Shown here in pieces: positions 25,561 to 34,824 of a DNA stretch of 53,321 bases. Source of the DNA: DASQTB01 sp035642095 (GTDB lineage: Bacteria > Actinomycetota > UBA4738 > CALAEC01); the NCBI GenBank assembly GCA_035642095.1, contig DASQTB010000063.1, positions 1-53,321 of the forward strand, given 5' to 3'. The notes below the pieces were generated by a model that was not told the DNA's origin, searched no databases, and saw only the letters and a program-made list of their open reading frames with translations. Position 1 is the first letter of the stretch. Each line of letters begins with the position of its first letter. A program made the translations under genes and the position numbers.

Positions 25561-26742
25561 GTGACCCGTTCCGTCATCGTCGCCGGTGCTCGCACGCCGA
25601 TCGGAAAGTTCGGAGGCGGCTTCCGCGACCTCGCCGCGGTCGAGCTCGGTGCCACGGCGATCCGAGAGGCGCTCCGCCGGGGGGGCCTTCCCCCCGACCA
25701 GATCGACTACGTGATCATGGGCCAGGTGATCCAGGCCGGAGCCGGCCAGATCACGGCCCGTCAGGCCGCCGTGGCGGCCGGCCTGCCGAAGGAGGTCCCC
25801 GCCATCACCATCAACAAGGTCTGTCTCTCCGGGCTGAACGCCGTGGCCCTGGCGGACCAGCTGATCCGGGCCGGGGAGATCGAGATCGCCGTGGCCGGGG
25901 GGATGGAGTCCATGAGCCAGGCGCCCTATCTGCTCCCCCAGGCCCGGTGGGGCGTTCGGCTGGGCGACGCCGAGCTGGTCGACTCGATGATCCACGACGG
26001 GTTGTGGTCGACGTTCACGGAACAGCACATGGGCGAGTCCTCGGACGAGGTCAACGCGGAGCTGGGGATCGGTCGGGAGGAACAGGACCGGTGGGCCGCC
26101 CGGAGCCATCAGCGAGCCGAGGCGGCCTGGTCCGAGGGGCGGATGGCGGAGGAAGTGGTTGCCGTGGAGATCCCCCGGCGGAAGGGCGATCCGCTGGTGG
26201 TCGCTCGCGACGAGGGGATCCGCCCGGACGCGGCCCCCGAATCGCTGTCGAAGCTCAAGCCGGCCTTCAAGCAGGACGGGACGATCACGGCGGGGAACGC
26301 GTCCCAGATCTCGGACGGCGGAGCGGCCCTGATCGTGATGAGCGCGGAACGGGCCGCCGGCCTGGGGCTGGATCCGCTGGCCGAGATCGTGGCTCACGGG
26401 ATGAGCGCCGAGCGATTCCCGTACCTCCACACGGTGCCGGCGCTGGCCATGGAGGCGGCCCTGAAGAAGGCCGGTGTCGCGGCCGGCGACCTCGGCGTGG
26501 TCGAGATCAACGAGGCGTTCGCCTCCGTGGCTCTCAACGCCACGAGGATGCTTGGCGTGGACGACGACGGGGTGAACCCGAACGGCGGCGCGGTGGCTCT
26601 GGGGCACCCCATCGGGATGAGCGGCGCCCGGCTGGTGCTGACGGCGAGCTACGAGATGCGTCGCCGGGGAGCCGAGTACGCCGGGGCGGCGCTGTGTGGC
26701 GGCGGCGGCCAGGGCGACGCGCTGATCGTTCGCCGTCCGTAG
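25561..26742 (+). CDS. acetyl-CoA C-acetyltransferase (thiolase)
   Basis: The 393-residue protein has the exact family length. The acyl-accepting Cys88 is in INKVCLSGLNA, the catalytic His349 in GGAVALGHPIGMSGAR, and the proton-shuttling Cys379 in CGGGGQGDALI. Motifs are those of biosynthetic AtoB/PhaA-type enzymes. It condenses two acetyl-CoA to acetoacetyl-CoA or cleaves it in reverse, the entry step to 3-hydroxybutyryl-CoA made by hbd at 8353. First gene of a three-gene operon with acyl-CoA dehydrogenase (4-nt gap) and a hotdog thioesterase. Confidence 0.94.
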   Translation: MTRSVIVAGARTPIGKFGGGFRDLAAVELGATAIREALRRGGLPPDQIDYVIMGQVIQAGAGQITARQAAVAAGLPKEVPAITINKVCLSGLNAVALADQLIRAGEIEIAVAGGMESMSQAPYLLPQARWGVRLGDAELVDSMIHDGLWSTFTEQHMGESSDEVNAELGIGREEQDRWAARSHQRAEAAWSEGRMAEEVVAVEIPRRKGDPLVVARDEGIRPDAAPESLSKLKPAFKQDGTITAGNASQISDGGAALIVMSAERAAGLGLDPLAEIVAHGMSAERFPYLHTVPALAMEAALKKAGVAAGDLGVVEINEAFASVALNATRMLGVDDDGVNPNGGAVALGHPIGMSGARLVLTASYEMRRRGAEYAGAALCGGGGQGDALIVRRP

Positions 26743-26746
26743 CGCC

Positions 26747-27904
26747 GTGACCGAGCCGTTCACGCTTCCCGAAGAGCTGGAGACCTTCCGCAAGGCCGTT
26801 CGGGCGGTCTGCGAAGATCGGATCGCCCCTCGGGCGACGGAGATCGACGAGACGGACGAGTTCCCCCACGACATCCATCGGGTCCTGGTCGAGAACGAGC
26901 TGATGGCGGTGGGGTATCCCGAGGAGTTCGGCGGAGCGGGGGAGAGCTCGCTGGCCTTCGCGGTGTTCATCGAGGAGGTGTCGAGGGTGTCGGCCGGCGT
27001 CTCCCTGATCCCTCTGGTCGCCCGGCTGGGAGCGATCCCCGTCATGCTGGCCGGGTCGGACGGGCAGAAGCGCGATCTTCTCGGTGGAATCTCCTCGGGG
27101 GACCACCTCATGTCCTACGCGCTCACCGAGCCCGGATCCGGATCCGACGCAGCGTCGATGCGGACCCGCTACGAGCGGACCAACGGCGGGTTCCGCCTGG
27201 ATGGAACGAAGCGGTTCATCACCAATGCGGGTGTCTCCGACCGGTACACCGTGTTCGCTCAGGGAGATCCGGAGAAGCGGTCGAAGGGGATCTCCGCGTT
27301 CGTGATCGACGGCAACGACGATGGTTTCTCGGTGGGGAAGTCCGAGGCGAAGATGGGCATCCGAGGTTCCCCCACCAGGGAGATCTACCTCGACGGCGTG
27401 GAGATCGCGGAGGACCGATTGATCGGTGAGGAGGGGCAGGGGTTCGCCTACGCCATGCGAACGCTGGACTACTCCCGGCCGTCGATCGCCGCCCAGGCCC
27501 TGGGGATCGCCCAGGGGGCGTTCGACGTGGCCGCGCGGTACACGACCGAACGCGAGCAGTTCGGACGGAAGATCGCGGAGTTCGAGGCCCTCCAGTTCAT
27601 GCTGGCCGACATGGCCACCCAGATCGAGGCCGCCCGACTCCTGACCTATCGGGCTGCGGCGGCCTGCGATGCCCAGGACTTGCGGCTGACCTACGTCGCC
27701 TCGATCGCCAAGCTCCACGCTTCGGACACCGCCATGCGGGTGACCACCGACGCGGTTCAGCTTCTCGGAGGGTACGGATACATGCAGGAGTACGGGGTCG
27801 AGCGGATGATGCGGGACGCCAAGATCACCCAGATCTACGAGGGGACGAACCAGATCCAGCGGGTGGTTATCGCCCGGCAGATCCTCAAGGCGATCGGGGG
27901 ATGA
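26747..27904 (+). CDS. acyl-CoA dehydrogenase
   Basis: The 385-residue flavoprotein has a short-chain acyl-CoA dehydrogenase profile: TEPGSGSDAASMRT and KRFITNAGVSD (FAD/substrate loop), REQFGRKIAEFEALQF, and QLLGGYGYMQEYGVERMMRD. The catalytic base is Glu365 in QIYEGTNQIQR, the position used by short- and medium-chain enzymes. It would oxidise butyryl-CoA or a branched short acyl-CoA, passing electrons to ETF. In an ethylmalonyl-CoA context a methylsuccinyl-CoA dehydrogenase is also required; this sequence cannot tell which. The 3' end overlaps the thioesterase start (ATGA). Confidence 0.92.
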   Translation: MTEPFTLPEELETFRKAVRAVCEDRIAPRATEIDETDEFPHDIHRVLVENELMAVGYPEEFGGAGESSLAFAVFIEEVSRVSAGVSLIPLVARLGAIPVMLAGSDGQKRDLLGGISSGDHLMSYALTEPGSGSDAASMRTRYERTNGGFRLDGTKRFITNAGVSDRYTVFAQGDPEKRSKGISAFVIDGNDDGFSVGKSEAKMGIRGSPTREIYLDGVEIAEDRLIGEEGQGFAYAMRTLDYSRPSIAAQALGIAQGAFDVAARYTTEREQFGRKIAEFEALQFMLADMATQIEAARLLTYRAAAACDAQDLRLTYVASIAKLHASDTAMRVTTDAVQLLGGYGYMQEYGVERMMRDAKITQIYEGTNQIQRVVIARQILKAIGG

Positions 27905-28416
27905 GCTCCCCCGGAGGGACGTCCAAGCCGGCGTCGGAGTCCGAGGTCATGCTGGCCCGACAGATGGAGGTCACCGACGCCAACATCGGGGGCAACGTCC
28001 ATGGCGGGACGATCATGAAGATGGTCGACACCGCTGGGGGACTGGCCGCGGCCAAGCACTGCGGCAGCCTGGCCGTCACCGCGGCGATGGACGAGATGTC
28101 GTTCCTGGAGCCGGTGTACGTGGGCGACGTGGTCACGGTGAAGGCCATGGTCAACCAGGCCTTCGGCACGTCGATGGAGGTCGGGGTTCGGGTCGAGGCG
28201 GAGAGCGTTCGGACCGGACGGCGGGTCCACACCTCCAGCGCGTACCTCGTGTTCGTGGCGGTGGACGATCACGGACGCCCCCGGAAGGTGCCGCCCCTCC
28301 TGGCGGAGACGGACGAGCAGCGGCAGCGCCAAGAGGAAGCGGGGCTCCGCCGCCAGGCCCGGCTGGCCCGGAAGCGGGCCATCGAGGATGCCCGGGCGGC
28401 GGGCGCGGACGCCTAG
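27901..28416 (+). CDS. YciA/BFIT-type acyl-CoA thioesterase
   Basis: The 171-residue hotdog protein has the classical active-site region DANIGGNVHGGTIMKMVDTAG (first 20: ANIGGNVHGGTIMKMVDTAG) with the catalytic Asp, then FLEPVYVGDVVTVKAMVN and TSSAYLVFVAVDDHGRP. A charged C-terminal helix (TDEQRQRQEEAGLRR) follows. It hydrolyses acyl-CoAs; substrate range unknown. ATG 27901 overlaps the acyl-CoA dehydrogenase stop. Likely prevents trapping of CoA when the operon runs. Confidence 0.88.
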   Translation: MSSPGGTSKPASESEVMLARQMEVTDANIGGNVHGGTIMKMVDTAGGLAAAKHCGSLAVTAAMDEMSFLEPVYVGDVVTVKAMVNQAFGTSMEVGVRVEAESVRTGRRVHTSSAYLVFVAVDDHGRPRKVPPLLAETDEQRQRQEEAGLRRQARLARKRAIEDARAAGADA

Positions 28417-28512
28417 GCACCTTCCGACGGATCGCCGCCGGCACCCGGTTTCCGGGCCTCGGTCGGAGGGTAGCAACCCTGTCGGCCCGCCCGATCGAAA
28501 GGAGCGGCACCG

Positions 28513-29109
28513 ATGGATCCCCAGATCATCGCCCTGATCGCGCTGGTCGTCCTGGTCCTGGTCGGTGTGTGGGTGTGGATCGCCCTGCGTCGGCGGCGGG
28601 AACGTCTGCAGCGCCGGTTCGGCCCGGAGTACGGCCGCATGGTGGAGACGTCCGGGAGCCGGCGAAGCGCGGAGTCGGAGCTCGTCGCTCGGGAGAAGCG
28701 ACGGGAGAGGCTCGACATCCGTCCGTTGGAGCCCCAGAGCCGGGACGAGTTCGCCCGGCAGTGGCGCGACACCCAGGCTCGGTTCGTGGACGAGCCCGGC
28801 CCCGCCGTCGAGGAGGCCGATGGCCTGGTGGTCGAGGTGATGCGGGCCCGAGGGTACCCCGTGGAGGACTTCGAGCAACGGGAGGCCGATATCTCCGTTG
28901 ACCACGCCCCGGTCGTCGACAGCTACCGTGCCGCCCACGGCACCTCGCTGGCGTACCGACACGGAGAGGCCAGCACGGAGGACCTTCGTCAGGCCATGGT
29001 GCACTACCGGTCGCTGTTCGAGGAGCTGCTCGATGACGGCTCCGACGGCGGCCACGTCCAGGTGGTCGACCTCCGCCAGGAAGAGATCAGGAGGTCGAGC
29101 ACGGCCTAG
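28513..29109 (+). CDS. single-pass membrane protein of unknown function
   Basis: The 198-residue protein has an N-terminal membrane anchor (IIALIALVVLVLVGVWVWIAL) followed at once by basic residues RRRRERLQRRF, so the rest lies in the cytoplasm. The segment FGPEYGRMVETSGSRRSAE, the RARGYPVEDFEQREADISVD stretch and SYRAAHG belong to a family I recall as widespread in actinobacteria and other soil bacteria but without assigned function. ATG 28513 is preceded by AAAGGAG. It is separated by 96 nt from the thioesterase and is probably transcribed on its own. Confidence 0.72.
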   Translation: MDPQIIALIALVVLVLVGVWVWIALRRRRERLQRRFGPEYGRMVETSGSRRSAESELVAREKRRERLDIRPLEPQSRDEFARQWRDTQARFVDEPGPAVEEADGLVVEVMRARGYPVEDFEQREADISVDHAPVVDSYRAAHGTSLAYRHGEASTEDLRQAMVHYRSLFEELLDDGSDGGHVQVVDLRQEEIRRSSTA

Positions 29110-29119
29110 GTGCTGAGCC

Positions 29120-31060
29120 TCAGGCCAGGGCGGCTCGGATCTTCTCGATCGCGGAAGGGTTCTCCAGGCTCGACAGATCTCCCGGGTCCTGTCCCTGGAC
29201 CGTGGCCCGCACCGCCCGGCGGAGGATCTTCGCCGACCGGGTCTTCGGCAGCTCGTCGACGAACACGATCCGGTCGGGTTTGAACGCTTTCCCGAGGTGT
29301 CGGGCCACAACGCCCCTGAGCTCCTCGGCCAGCGCGTCGTCCGAGGCGTGTCCCGGCTTGGTGATAACGAAGCACCAGATCGACTCGCCCTTGACGTCGT
29401 GGGGGATGCCCACCGCCGCCGACTCGGCCACAGCGGGGTGATCGGTGAGCGCGGACTCGACCTCGGCCGGACCGAGGCGCTTCCCGGCGATGTTCATCGT
29501 GTCGTCGGACCGACCATGCAGGAACCAGAAGCCGTCCTCATCGATCGAGGCCCAATCCCCGTGCACCCACACGTCGGGCCATCGCGACCAATAGGTGTCG
29601 AGGTAGCGCTGGGGATCGTCGTACACGCCGCGGGTCATGGCCGGCCAGGGCTTCGTGCAGACGAGCTCGCCGACCTCTCCCCGCGGAACCGGCTTCCCGT
29701 CCGGTCCCCACACGTCGACGGCCATGCCCAGCGCCGGTCCCCGGAGGGTGGTCGGTTTCAGGTCGGTGATGGGCAGCGGCGACAGGAAGCAAGCCCCGAC
29801 CTCGGTTCCGCCGGAGATGTTGATGATCGGACAGCGGCCGCCGCCGACCTTGTCGAAGAACCACAGGTAGGGCTCGGGGTTCCACGGCTCGCCGGTGGAT
29901 CCCAAGATGCGCAGGGATGACAGGTCGTGCTTCTCGACCCATTCGTCGCCTGCGGGGATCAGCGCCCGGATCAGCGTCGGCGAGATGCCGAGGGTCGTGA
30001 TGCGATGCCGCTCGACCATGCGCCAGAGCCGATCGGATTCGGGGAAGTTGGGCGCGCCCTCGTACAGAAACACGGTCGCGCCGAGGGCTCCGGCGCCGAC
30101 GATCTCCCAGGGCCCCATGATCCATCCGAGGTCCGTCACCCAGAAGAGGATCTCGTCACGATGTAAGTCGGCCTGGTATGCCACCTCCTCGGCGATCTTC
30201 ACGGTGAAGCCGCCGTGCACGTGGACCGACCCTTTCGGCCTCCCGGTGGTGCCGCTGGTGTAGGCGATGAACAGCGGGTGCTCGGAGCTGAGCGGCAGGG
30301 TGTCGAACCGTCCAGGTTGACGCCTCAGAAGTTCTTCCCAGTCGACGTCCCGCCCCGGGCGAGGGGAGGCCGGCGAACGTCCGATCCGGGCCCAGGTGAC
30401 GATCCTCTCGACGGTGGGCGAGGCGTCCGCCGCGGCATCGGCGATCGCCTTCATGTCGACCTCCTGACCTCGTCGGAGGAACCCGTCCGCCGTGATCAGG
30501 ATCTTGGCCCCGGCGTCGTTCAGCCGGGTGGCCACGGCGTCGGGGGCGTAGCCGGAGAAGATCGGCAGATAGACGGCGCCGATCTTGGCGCAGGCCAGCG
30601 TAGCCGCGACGGTCTCCGGGGCCATCGGCATGAAGATGCCGATGGCGTCGCCCGTCCCGACGCCGAGGGAGACCAACCCGTGCGCCAGGCGGTCGGCGGT
30701 CTCCCGGAGCTCCCGGTAGGTGACCGCTCGCACGTCGCCGTCCTCCCCCTCCCACAGGACGGCCACGGCGTCCGGCGTGCGCTGCGCCCAGGCATCGACG
30801 CAGACGTGGGCCAGGTTGATCCTCCCGCCGACGAACCACGTCGACCAGGGGATCCCGTCGGACGTGTCCAGTACCCGCTCGTACGGTCGGAAGAACTCGA
30901 TCCCCAGGTCCCGGACCACCGCGCCCCAGAACCACTCGATATCGTCCCCGGACCGCCGGACGAGGTCCTCGTACGTCCCGATGCCGTGGGCCCGCATGAA
31001 TCGGGTCACGTTGGCTCGCTCGATGTAGTCGTCGCTCGGCCCCCACACCACGTCGCTCAT
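29120..31060 (-). CDS. acetyl-CoA synthetase-like AMP-forming acyl-CoA ligase
   Basis: The 646-residue ANL enzyme has Acs-type length. An ACAS_N region (FWGAVVRDLGIEFFRPYERV) is followed by the ATP motif FIAYTSGTTGRPKGSVHVHG, A5/A7 motifs (GSTGEPWNPE, DWASIDEDGFWFLHGRSDD) and the C-terminal catalytic lysine in LPKTRSAKILRR. Sequence details differ from housekeeping Acs, so the acid could be acetate, propionate or a larger short acid. It activates acids to acyl-CoA and feeds the pathways around it. ATG 31060; the upstream extension of the frame is not coding. It is divergent from the LCP gene with 34 nt between. Confidence 0.9.
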   Translation of the reverse strand: MSDVVWGPSDDYIERANVTRFMRAHGIGTYEDLVRRSGDDIEWFWGAVVRDLGIEFFRPYERVLDTSDGIPWSTWFVGGRINLAHVCVDAWAQRTPDAVAVLWEGEDGDVRAVTYRELRETADRLAHGLVSLGVGTGDAIGIFMPMAPETVAATLACAKIGAVYLPIFSGYAPDAVATRLNDAGAKILITADGFLRRGQEVDMKAIADAAADASPTVERIVTWARIGRSPASPRPGRDVDWEELLRRQPGRFDTLPLSSEHPLFIAYTSGTTGRPKGSVHVHGGFTVKIAEEVAYQADLHRDEILFWVTDLGWIMGPWEIVGAGALGATVFLYEGAPNFPESDRLWRMVERHRITTLGISPTLIRALIPAGDEWVEKHDLSSLRILGSTGEPWNPEPYLWFFDKVGGGRCPIINISGGTEVGACFLSPLPITDLKPTTLRGPALGMAVDVWGPDGKPVPRGEVGELVCTKPWPAMTRGVYDDPQRYLDTYWSRWPDVWVHGDWASIDEDGFWFLHGRSDDTMNIAGKRLGPAEVESALTDHPAVAESAAVGIPHDVKGESIWCFVITKPGHASDDALAEELRGVVARHLGKAFKPDRIVFVDELPKTRSAKILRRAVRATVQGQDPGDLSSLENPSAIEKIRAALA

Positions 31061-31082
31061 ACGTTCGTTCCCGGGCCTCGGG

Positions 31083-31088
31083 TAGGCT
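31083..31088 (+). promoter_or_regulatory. putative -10 element (TAGGCT) for the glycan operon
   Basis: TAGGCT ends 6 nt before GTG 31095, which fits a leaderless first gene of the ten-gene surface-glycan cluster. Confidence 0.5.
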
Positions 31089-31094
31089 TGGTCC

Positions 31095-32486
31095 GTGACC
31101 CTGACCGCCCCCAAGCCTACGGCGGCCACACCCCTGGGCGCGAGACTCCGGCGTCGGCTCCCCGAACCGATCGAGCGGCGGTTGCCGCCGTGGCCCGAGG
31201 CTCGCCCGTGGGTGCTCCTAGCGGCCGGTCTGGCCTCCGTGGCCCTGTCGACCGCAGCCGTTTGGGGAGCGAACCTGGTCATCGAACTGAACCAGCATCC
31301 CACGGTGAAGGACATCGACCAGGAGCTCGCTCCGGTGTCCGACTTCGCCAGGGAGCCCCAGAACGTGCTGATCCTGGGGAGCGATGCCCGGGGGAGTCTG
31401 TCCCCCGAAGAACAGGCTCGATTCGGAACCGAAGAGACCGTTCCCGGTGAGCGGTCCGACACGATCATCCTGATGCACTTCGACCCGCGTCGAGAGAAGG
31501 CGGTCGTGGTCCACTTCCCCCGGGACCTGCGGGTGGAGATCCCCCATCACGGGATGGACAAGGTCAATGCGGCCTACGAGATGGGGGGTCCAAGGCTCAC
31601 CATCCAGACCATCCGCCAGTTCATGGGGTTGCCGATCCACAACTACGTCGAGGTCGACCTGGCGGGGTTCCAGGAGATCGTCGACCTCCTGGGTGGCGTC
31701 CGTCTGTGCGTCGATCGGCCGCTGCACGATGAGCTCGCCGGCCTGGATATCGATCGGAAGGGGTGTCACACGCTCGACGGCGATCAGGCGCTGGCATTCG
31801 TGCGGGCCCGAAACATCGAGGGAGACCAGATCCCGGACTTCTCGCGCATCGCCCGGCAGCAGCAGTTCATGCGAGCGATGCTGAACCGCCTCGTGTCGTT
31901 CGGATCGCTCCTCGATTCCGACCTGGTGGCCGAAGCGCTGGAGAACGTTCGAACCGACGAACGTCTCGACGGGGCGGACTTGATCTACCTGGGGAGCAAG
32001 CTCCGGAAGCTCGCCGAAGAGGATCCCTCGGGGGCACGGTCCCTGGACTTCCGTGTGGTGCCCGGCGACACGGCCGAGATCGGCGGCGTGTCCTACGTCG
32101 TTCCGGACCCTGGTGCTGCGGAGGAGCTGTTCCGCCGTCTGGAAGACGGCCGCCCGCTGGGAGACATCGGCCAGACCCTGGCCCTGACCCTTCCCTCGCC
32201 GGCCGTGATCCGGGTCAAGGTCCTGTCCACCGGATCGACCGAGGCCGAGCAAGCCCTCAGCGTTCTCCGCCGGGCCGGATTCATCGTTCTCCACGGCGGG
32301 TCGCCGCCTGCGGGAAGCGAGGACACCCAGATCCTGTACCGGGAGGGCGCCGGTCCGAGGGCCCACGTGGTGGCGGGGTACTTCGCGCCCGGGTTGCCCC
32401 GGGAGGCGGTTTCGGCCAGCATCCTCGGCAACGCGGAGGTGGCCGTGGTCGTCGGGGACGACTGGGCCGAGGTGGCCCCGGGATGA
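31095..32486 (+). CDS. LytR-CpsA-Psr (LCP) family glycopolymer transferase with LytR_C domain
   Basis: The 463-residue protein has a cytoplasmic N-terminus, one membrane segment (about 37-62), then the extracellular LCP domain with hallmark motifs: NVLILGSDARG, GERSDTIILMHFDP, VVHFPRDLRVEIP, KVNAAYEMGG and YVEVDLAGFQEIVDLLGGV. A C-terminal LytR_C domain occupies about 370-455 (IRVKVLSTGSTEAEQALSVL). Known role: attaches lipid-linked glycopolymers to peptidoglycan (arabinogalactan in mycobacteria, teichoic acid in firmicutes). At the head of rhamnose and export genes, it probably ligates the product of this cluster to the wall. Overlaps rmlA by ATGA. Confidence 0.92.
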   Translation: MTLTAPKPTAATPLGARLRRRLPEPIERRLPPWPEARPWVLLAAGLASVALSTAAVWGANLVIELNQHPTVKDIDQELAPVSDFAREPQNVLILGSDARGSLSPEEQARFGTEETVPGERSDTIILMHFDPRREKAVVVHFPRDLRVEIPHHGMDKVNAAYEMGGPRLTIQTIRQFMGLPIHNYVEVDLAGFQEIVDLLGGVRLCVDRPLHDELAGLDIDRKGCHTLDGDQALAFVRARNIEGDQIPDFSRIARQQQFMRAMLNRLVSFGSLLDSDLVAEALENVRTDERLDGADLIYLGSKLRKLAEEDPSGARSLDFRVVPGDTAEIGGVSYVVPDPGAAEELFRRLEDGRPLGDIGQTLALTLPSPAVIRVKVLSTGSTEAEQALSVLRRAGFIVLHGGSPPAGSEDTQILYREGAGPRAHVVAGYFAPGLPREAVSASILGNAEVAVVVGDDWAEVAPG

Positions 32487-33544
32487 AGGCCCTGGTGCTC
32501 GCGGGCGGAGAGGGCACCCGGCTGCGTCCGATCACCCATACCAGCGCCAAGCAGCTGATCCCGGTGGCCAACAAGCCGATCCTGTTCTACGGCCTGGAGG
32601 CCCTTCGGGACGCCGGGATCCGGGAGGTCGGGATCGTGGTCGGCTCGACCGCCGACGAGATCCGGGCGGCGTGCGGGGACGGCTCCCTGTGGGACCTGCA
32701 GATCACCTACCTCCCCCAGGACGCGCCGCGAGGTCTGGCCCACGCCGTGCTGATCGCTCGGGCCTACCTGGGCGACGATGATTTCGTGATGTACCTGGGG
32801 GACAACCTCCTCCTCGAGGGGCTGACGGGATTCGTCCGCGAGTTCGAGCGGCACCGTCCGAACGCCCAGATCTTCCTGACCCGGGTCCGGGAGCCGGAGC
32901 GGTTCGGAGTGGCCGTTCTGGAGGAAGACCGGGTGGTGCGGCTCGTGGAGAAGCCGAAGGAGCGGATCTCGGATCTGGCGTTGGTCGGTGTCTATCTGTT
33001 CGACGCCACCGTGCACGAGGCAGTCCTCCGGATCGAGCCCTCCTGGCGGGGAGAGCTGGAGATCACCGACTCGATCCAGGCGCTGGTCGATGCGGGGGGG
33101 ACCGTCCGAGCAGAGCTCGTCACCGGATGGTGGAAGGACACGGGGAAGCTGGAGGACATGCTGGAGGCGAACCGGATGATGCTCTCGCACATGGAGCCGA
33201 GGATCGAGGGGGAGATCGACGGTCAATCCCGCGTGGTCGGGCGGGTGGCGATCGAGCCGGGGGCGAAGGTCTTGCGGTCGATCATCCGGGGCCCGGCCAT
33301 CATCGGGGAGAGCTCGATCGTGGAGGACTCCCTGATCGGCCCGTTCGCCTCGATCTACTACGAGTGCGCCGTAGGAGGGAGCCAGATCGAGGACTCGATC
33401 ATCATGGAACGCTGTCGCATCGACGACGTCCGACCGCTCTCCCAGTCGCTCCTGGGGAAGGATGTGGAAGTTCGACGGGGGCGTTCGACGCCGGCCGCAC
33501 ACCGCCTGATGCTCGGCGACCAGTCCCAGGTCGAAGTGTTCTGA
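32483..33544 (+). CDS. rmlA: glucose-1-phosphate thymidylyltransferase (long form)
   Basis: The 353-residue protein opens with the pyrophosphorylase signature MKALVLAGGEGTRLRPIT and IPVANKPILFYGLEAL, followed by YLGDNLL and VEKPKE. The C-terminal about 110 residues form a left-handed beta-helix-like tail (IIRGPAIIGESSIVEDSLIG). This is the long StrD/RmlA-type, common in actinobacteria. It makes dTDP-glucose from dTTP and glucose-1-phosphate, the first step toward dTDP-rhamnose. ATG 32483 overlaps the LCP stop. Confidence 0.9.
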   Translation: MKALVLAGGEGTRLRPITHTSAKQLIPVANKPILFYGLEALRDAGIREVGIVVGSTADEIRAACGDGSLWDLQITYLPQDAPRGLAHAVLIARAYLGDDDFVMYLGDNLLLEGLTGFVREFERHRPNAQIFLTRVREPERFGVAVLEEDRVVRLVEKPKERISDLALVGVYLFDATVHEAVLRIEPSWRGELEITDSIQALVDAGGTVRAELVTGWWKDTGKLEDMLEANRMMLSHMEPRIEGEIDGQSRVVGRVAIEPGAKVLRSIIRGPAIIGESSIVEDSLIGPFASIYYECAVGGSQIEDSIIMERCRIDDVRPLSQSLLGKDVEVRRGRSTPAAHRLMLGDQSQVEVF

Positions 33545-33552
33545 GCCGATCG

Positions 33553-34710
33553 TTGCGCATCGCCATCGACGCGCGGCCGGCCCTCTCCGCGGAGAGAACC
33601 GGCATCGGCCACTACGCCCGCGAGCTGATCGTTCGCCTGCCGGAGGTCGATCCCGAGACGACCTACGTGGCGTGGTACCTGAACGCGCGGCGTCTGTTGC
33701 GGCCGTGGCGATGGGGACGGCGCTTCTTCCCCAGGCGCCCGAACCTGATCGAACGGTGGTCTCCCATCCCGGCCAGGGTGTTCGGGCGTCTGTCAGCGCG
33801 GTACGACCGGCCGCCTCTCGACCGGCTCCTCAGATTCGACGTCCTGTTAGCCCCGAACTTCGTGCCCCCGCCGACCCGGACCTCTCGGGTCGTCATCACG
33901 GTGCACGACCTGGCGTTCCGACGGTTCCCCGGGACCGCACCCCTGGCCACGCGGCGCTGGCTGACCCGTTTGGCCGGAGCGGTCGCCGGGGCCGCGGAGA
34001 TCATCGTCCCGTCGACGGCGACCGAGGCCGACCTGCTCGATCTCTACGCCGTGGAGGCCGAGCGCGTCACGGTGATCCATCACGGGATCGATCACGACAC
34101 GTTCCGGCCCGCCGGGGCCATGGAGGTCGAGCGGGTCAGGCGCCGCTACGGGATCGAGGGCCCGTACCTCCTGTTCGTCGGTGGGCTCGAGCCTCGGAAG
34201 AATCTGCCCGCCCTGCTCCGGGCCTACGCGACCCTTCCGGACGGGATCCGCCCGTCCCTGGTGCTGGCCGGGGCCTCGGTTCCGTGGAACCCCGAGGGCC
34301 GGGTGGGACTGAACGAGGCGCTGCTCCGCCTGCCCCCCGACGTGCGAGGAGGCGTCGCCCTGACCGGCTACGTGGCCGATCCGGATCGAGCAGCGCTGTA
34401 CACGGGCGCGGCGGCGCTCGTCTTCCCGTCGCTGTATGAAGGTTTTGGGTTCCCCGTCCTGGAGGCGATGGCCTGTGGGACACCCGTGGTGACGTCGAGC
34501 GTCTCATCGCTCCCGGAGGTCGCCGGCCCCGATGCCGTCCTGGTCGATCCCACCGACGTGGAGTCGATCGCCCATGGGCTTCGCCAGGCCGTGGAGGACG
34601 GGGATCTGGTCCGGCGACTCCGTGCCGCAGGACCCATTCGAGCGAGCCGGTTCACGTGGGACCGGGCTGCTCGAGCGACTGCCCGGGTGCTCCATCGGGC
34701 CGCTCGATGA
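33553..34710 (+). CDS. GT4 family glycosyltransferase
   Basis: The 385-residue GT-B enzyme has an acceptor loop (ERTGIGHYARELIVRL), VVITVHDLAFRRFPG, LFVGGLEPRKNL and the donor-binding region FPSLYEGFGFPVLEAMACG. It is a clear paralogue of the GT4 at 11874. Located between rmlA and rmlB, it probably builds the glycan exported by Wzm/Wzt; donor and acceptor are unknown. The start is uncertain: TTG 33553 is used, while a CTG at 33541 would overlap the rmlA stop. Confidence 0.88.
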   Translation: MRIAIDARPALSAERTGIGHYARELIVRLPEVDPETTYVAWYLNARRLLRPWRWGRRFFPRRPNLIERWSPIPARVFGRLSARYDRPPLDRLLRFDVLLAPNFVPPPTRTSRVVITVHDLAFRRFPGTAPLATRRWLTRLAGAVAGAAEIIVPSTATEADLLDLYAVEAERVTVIHHGIDHDTFRPAGAMEVERVRRRYGIEGPYLLFVGGLEPRKNLPALLRAYATLPDGIRPSLVLAGASVPWNPEGRVGLNEALLRLPPDVRGGVALTGYVADPDRAALYTGAAALVFPSLYEGFGFPVLEAMACGTPVVTSSVSSLPEVAGPDAVLVDPTDVESIAHGLRQAVEDGDLVRRLRAAGPIRASRFTWDRAARATARVLHRAAR

Positions 34711-34824
34711 ACGCCGGTCGAGGCCGAATGCCCTGGTAGACTGCGTGCCGGACCGTTCGGCGTTCGGTCCGCATCCTTCGAATCCAAGGAGCGCACCCAT
34801 GGTTGGCGAGGTCGTCCCCTCCAA
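34711..34824 (+). promoter_or_regulatory. rmlB leader: internal promoter, hairpin and leader ORF
   Basis: This is the only sizeable gap in the first half of the glycan cluster. It contains a TAGACT -10-like box (34737-34742), then a 7-bp hairpin (arms 34749-34755 and 34765-34771 around a 9-nt loop), then a good Shine-Dalgarno (AAGGAG, 34786-34791) serving a 9-codon ORF that overlaps the rmlB start. The layout suggests an internal promoter with translational coupling or attenuation. Confidence 0.5.
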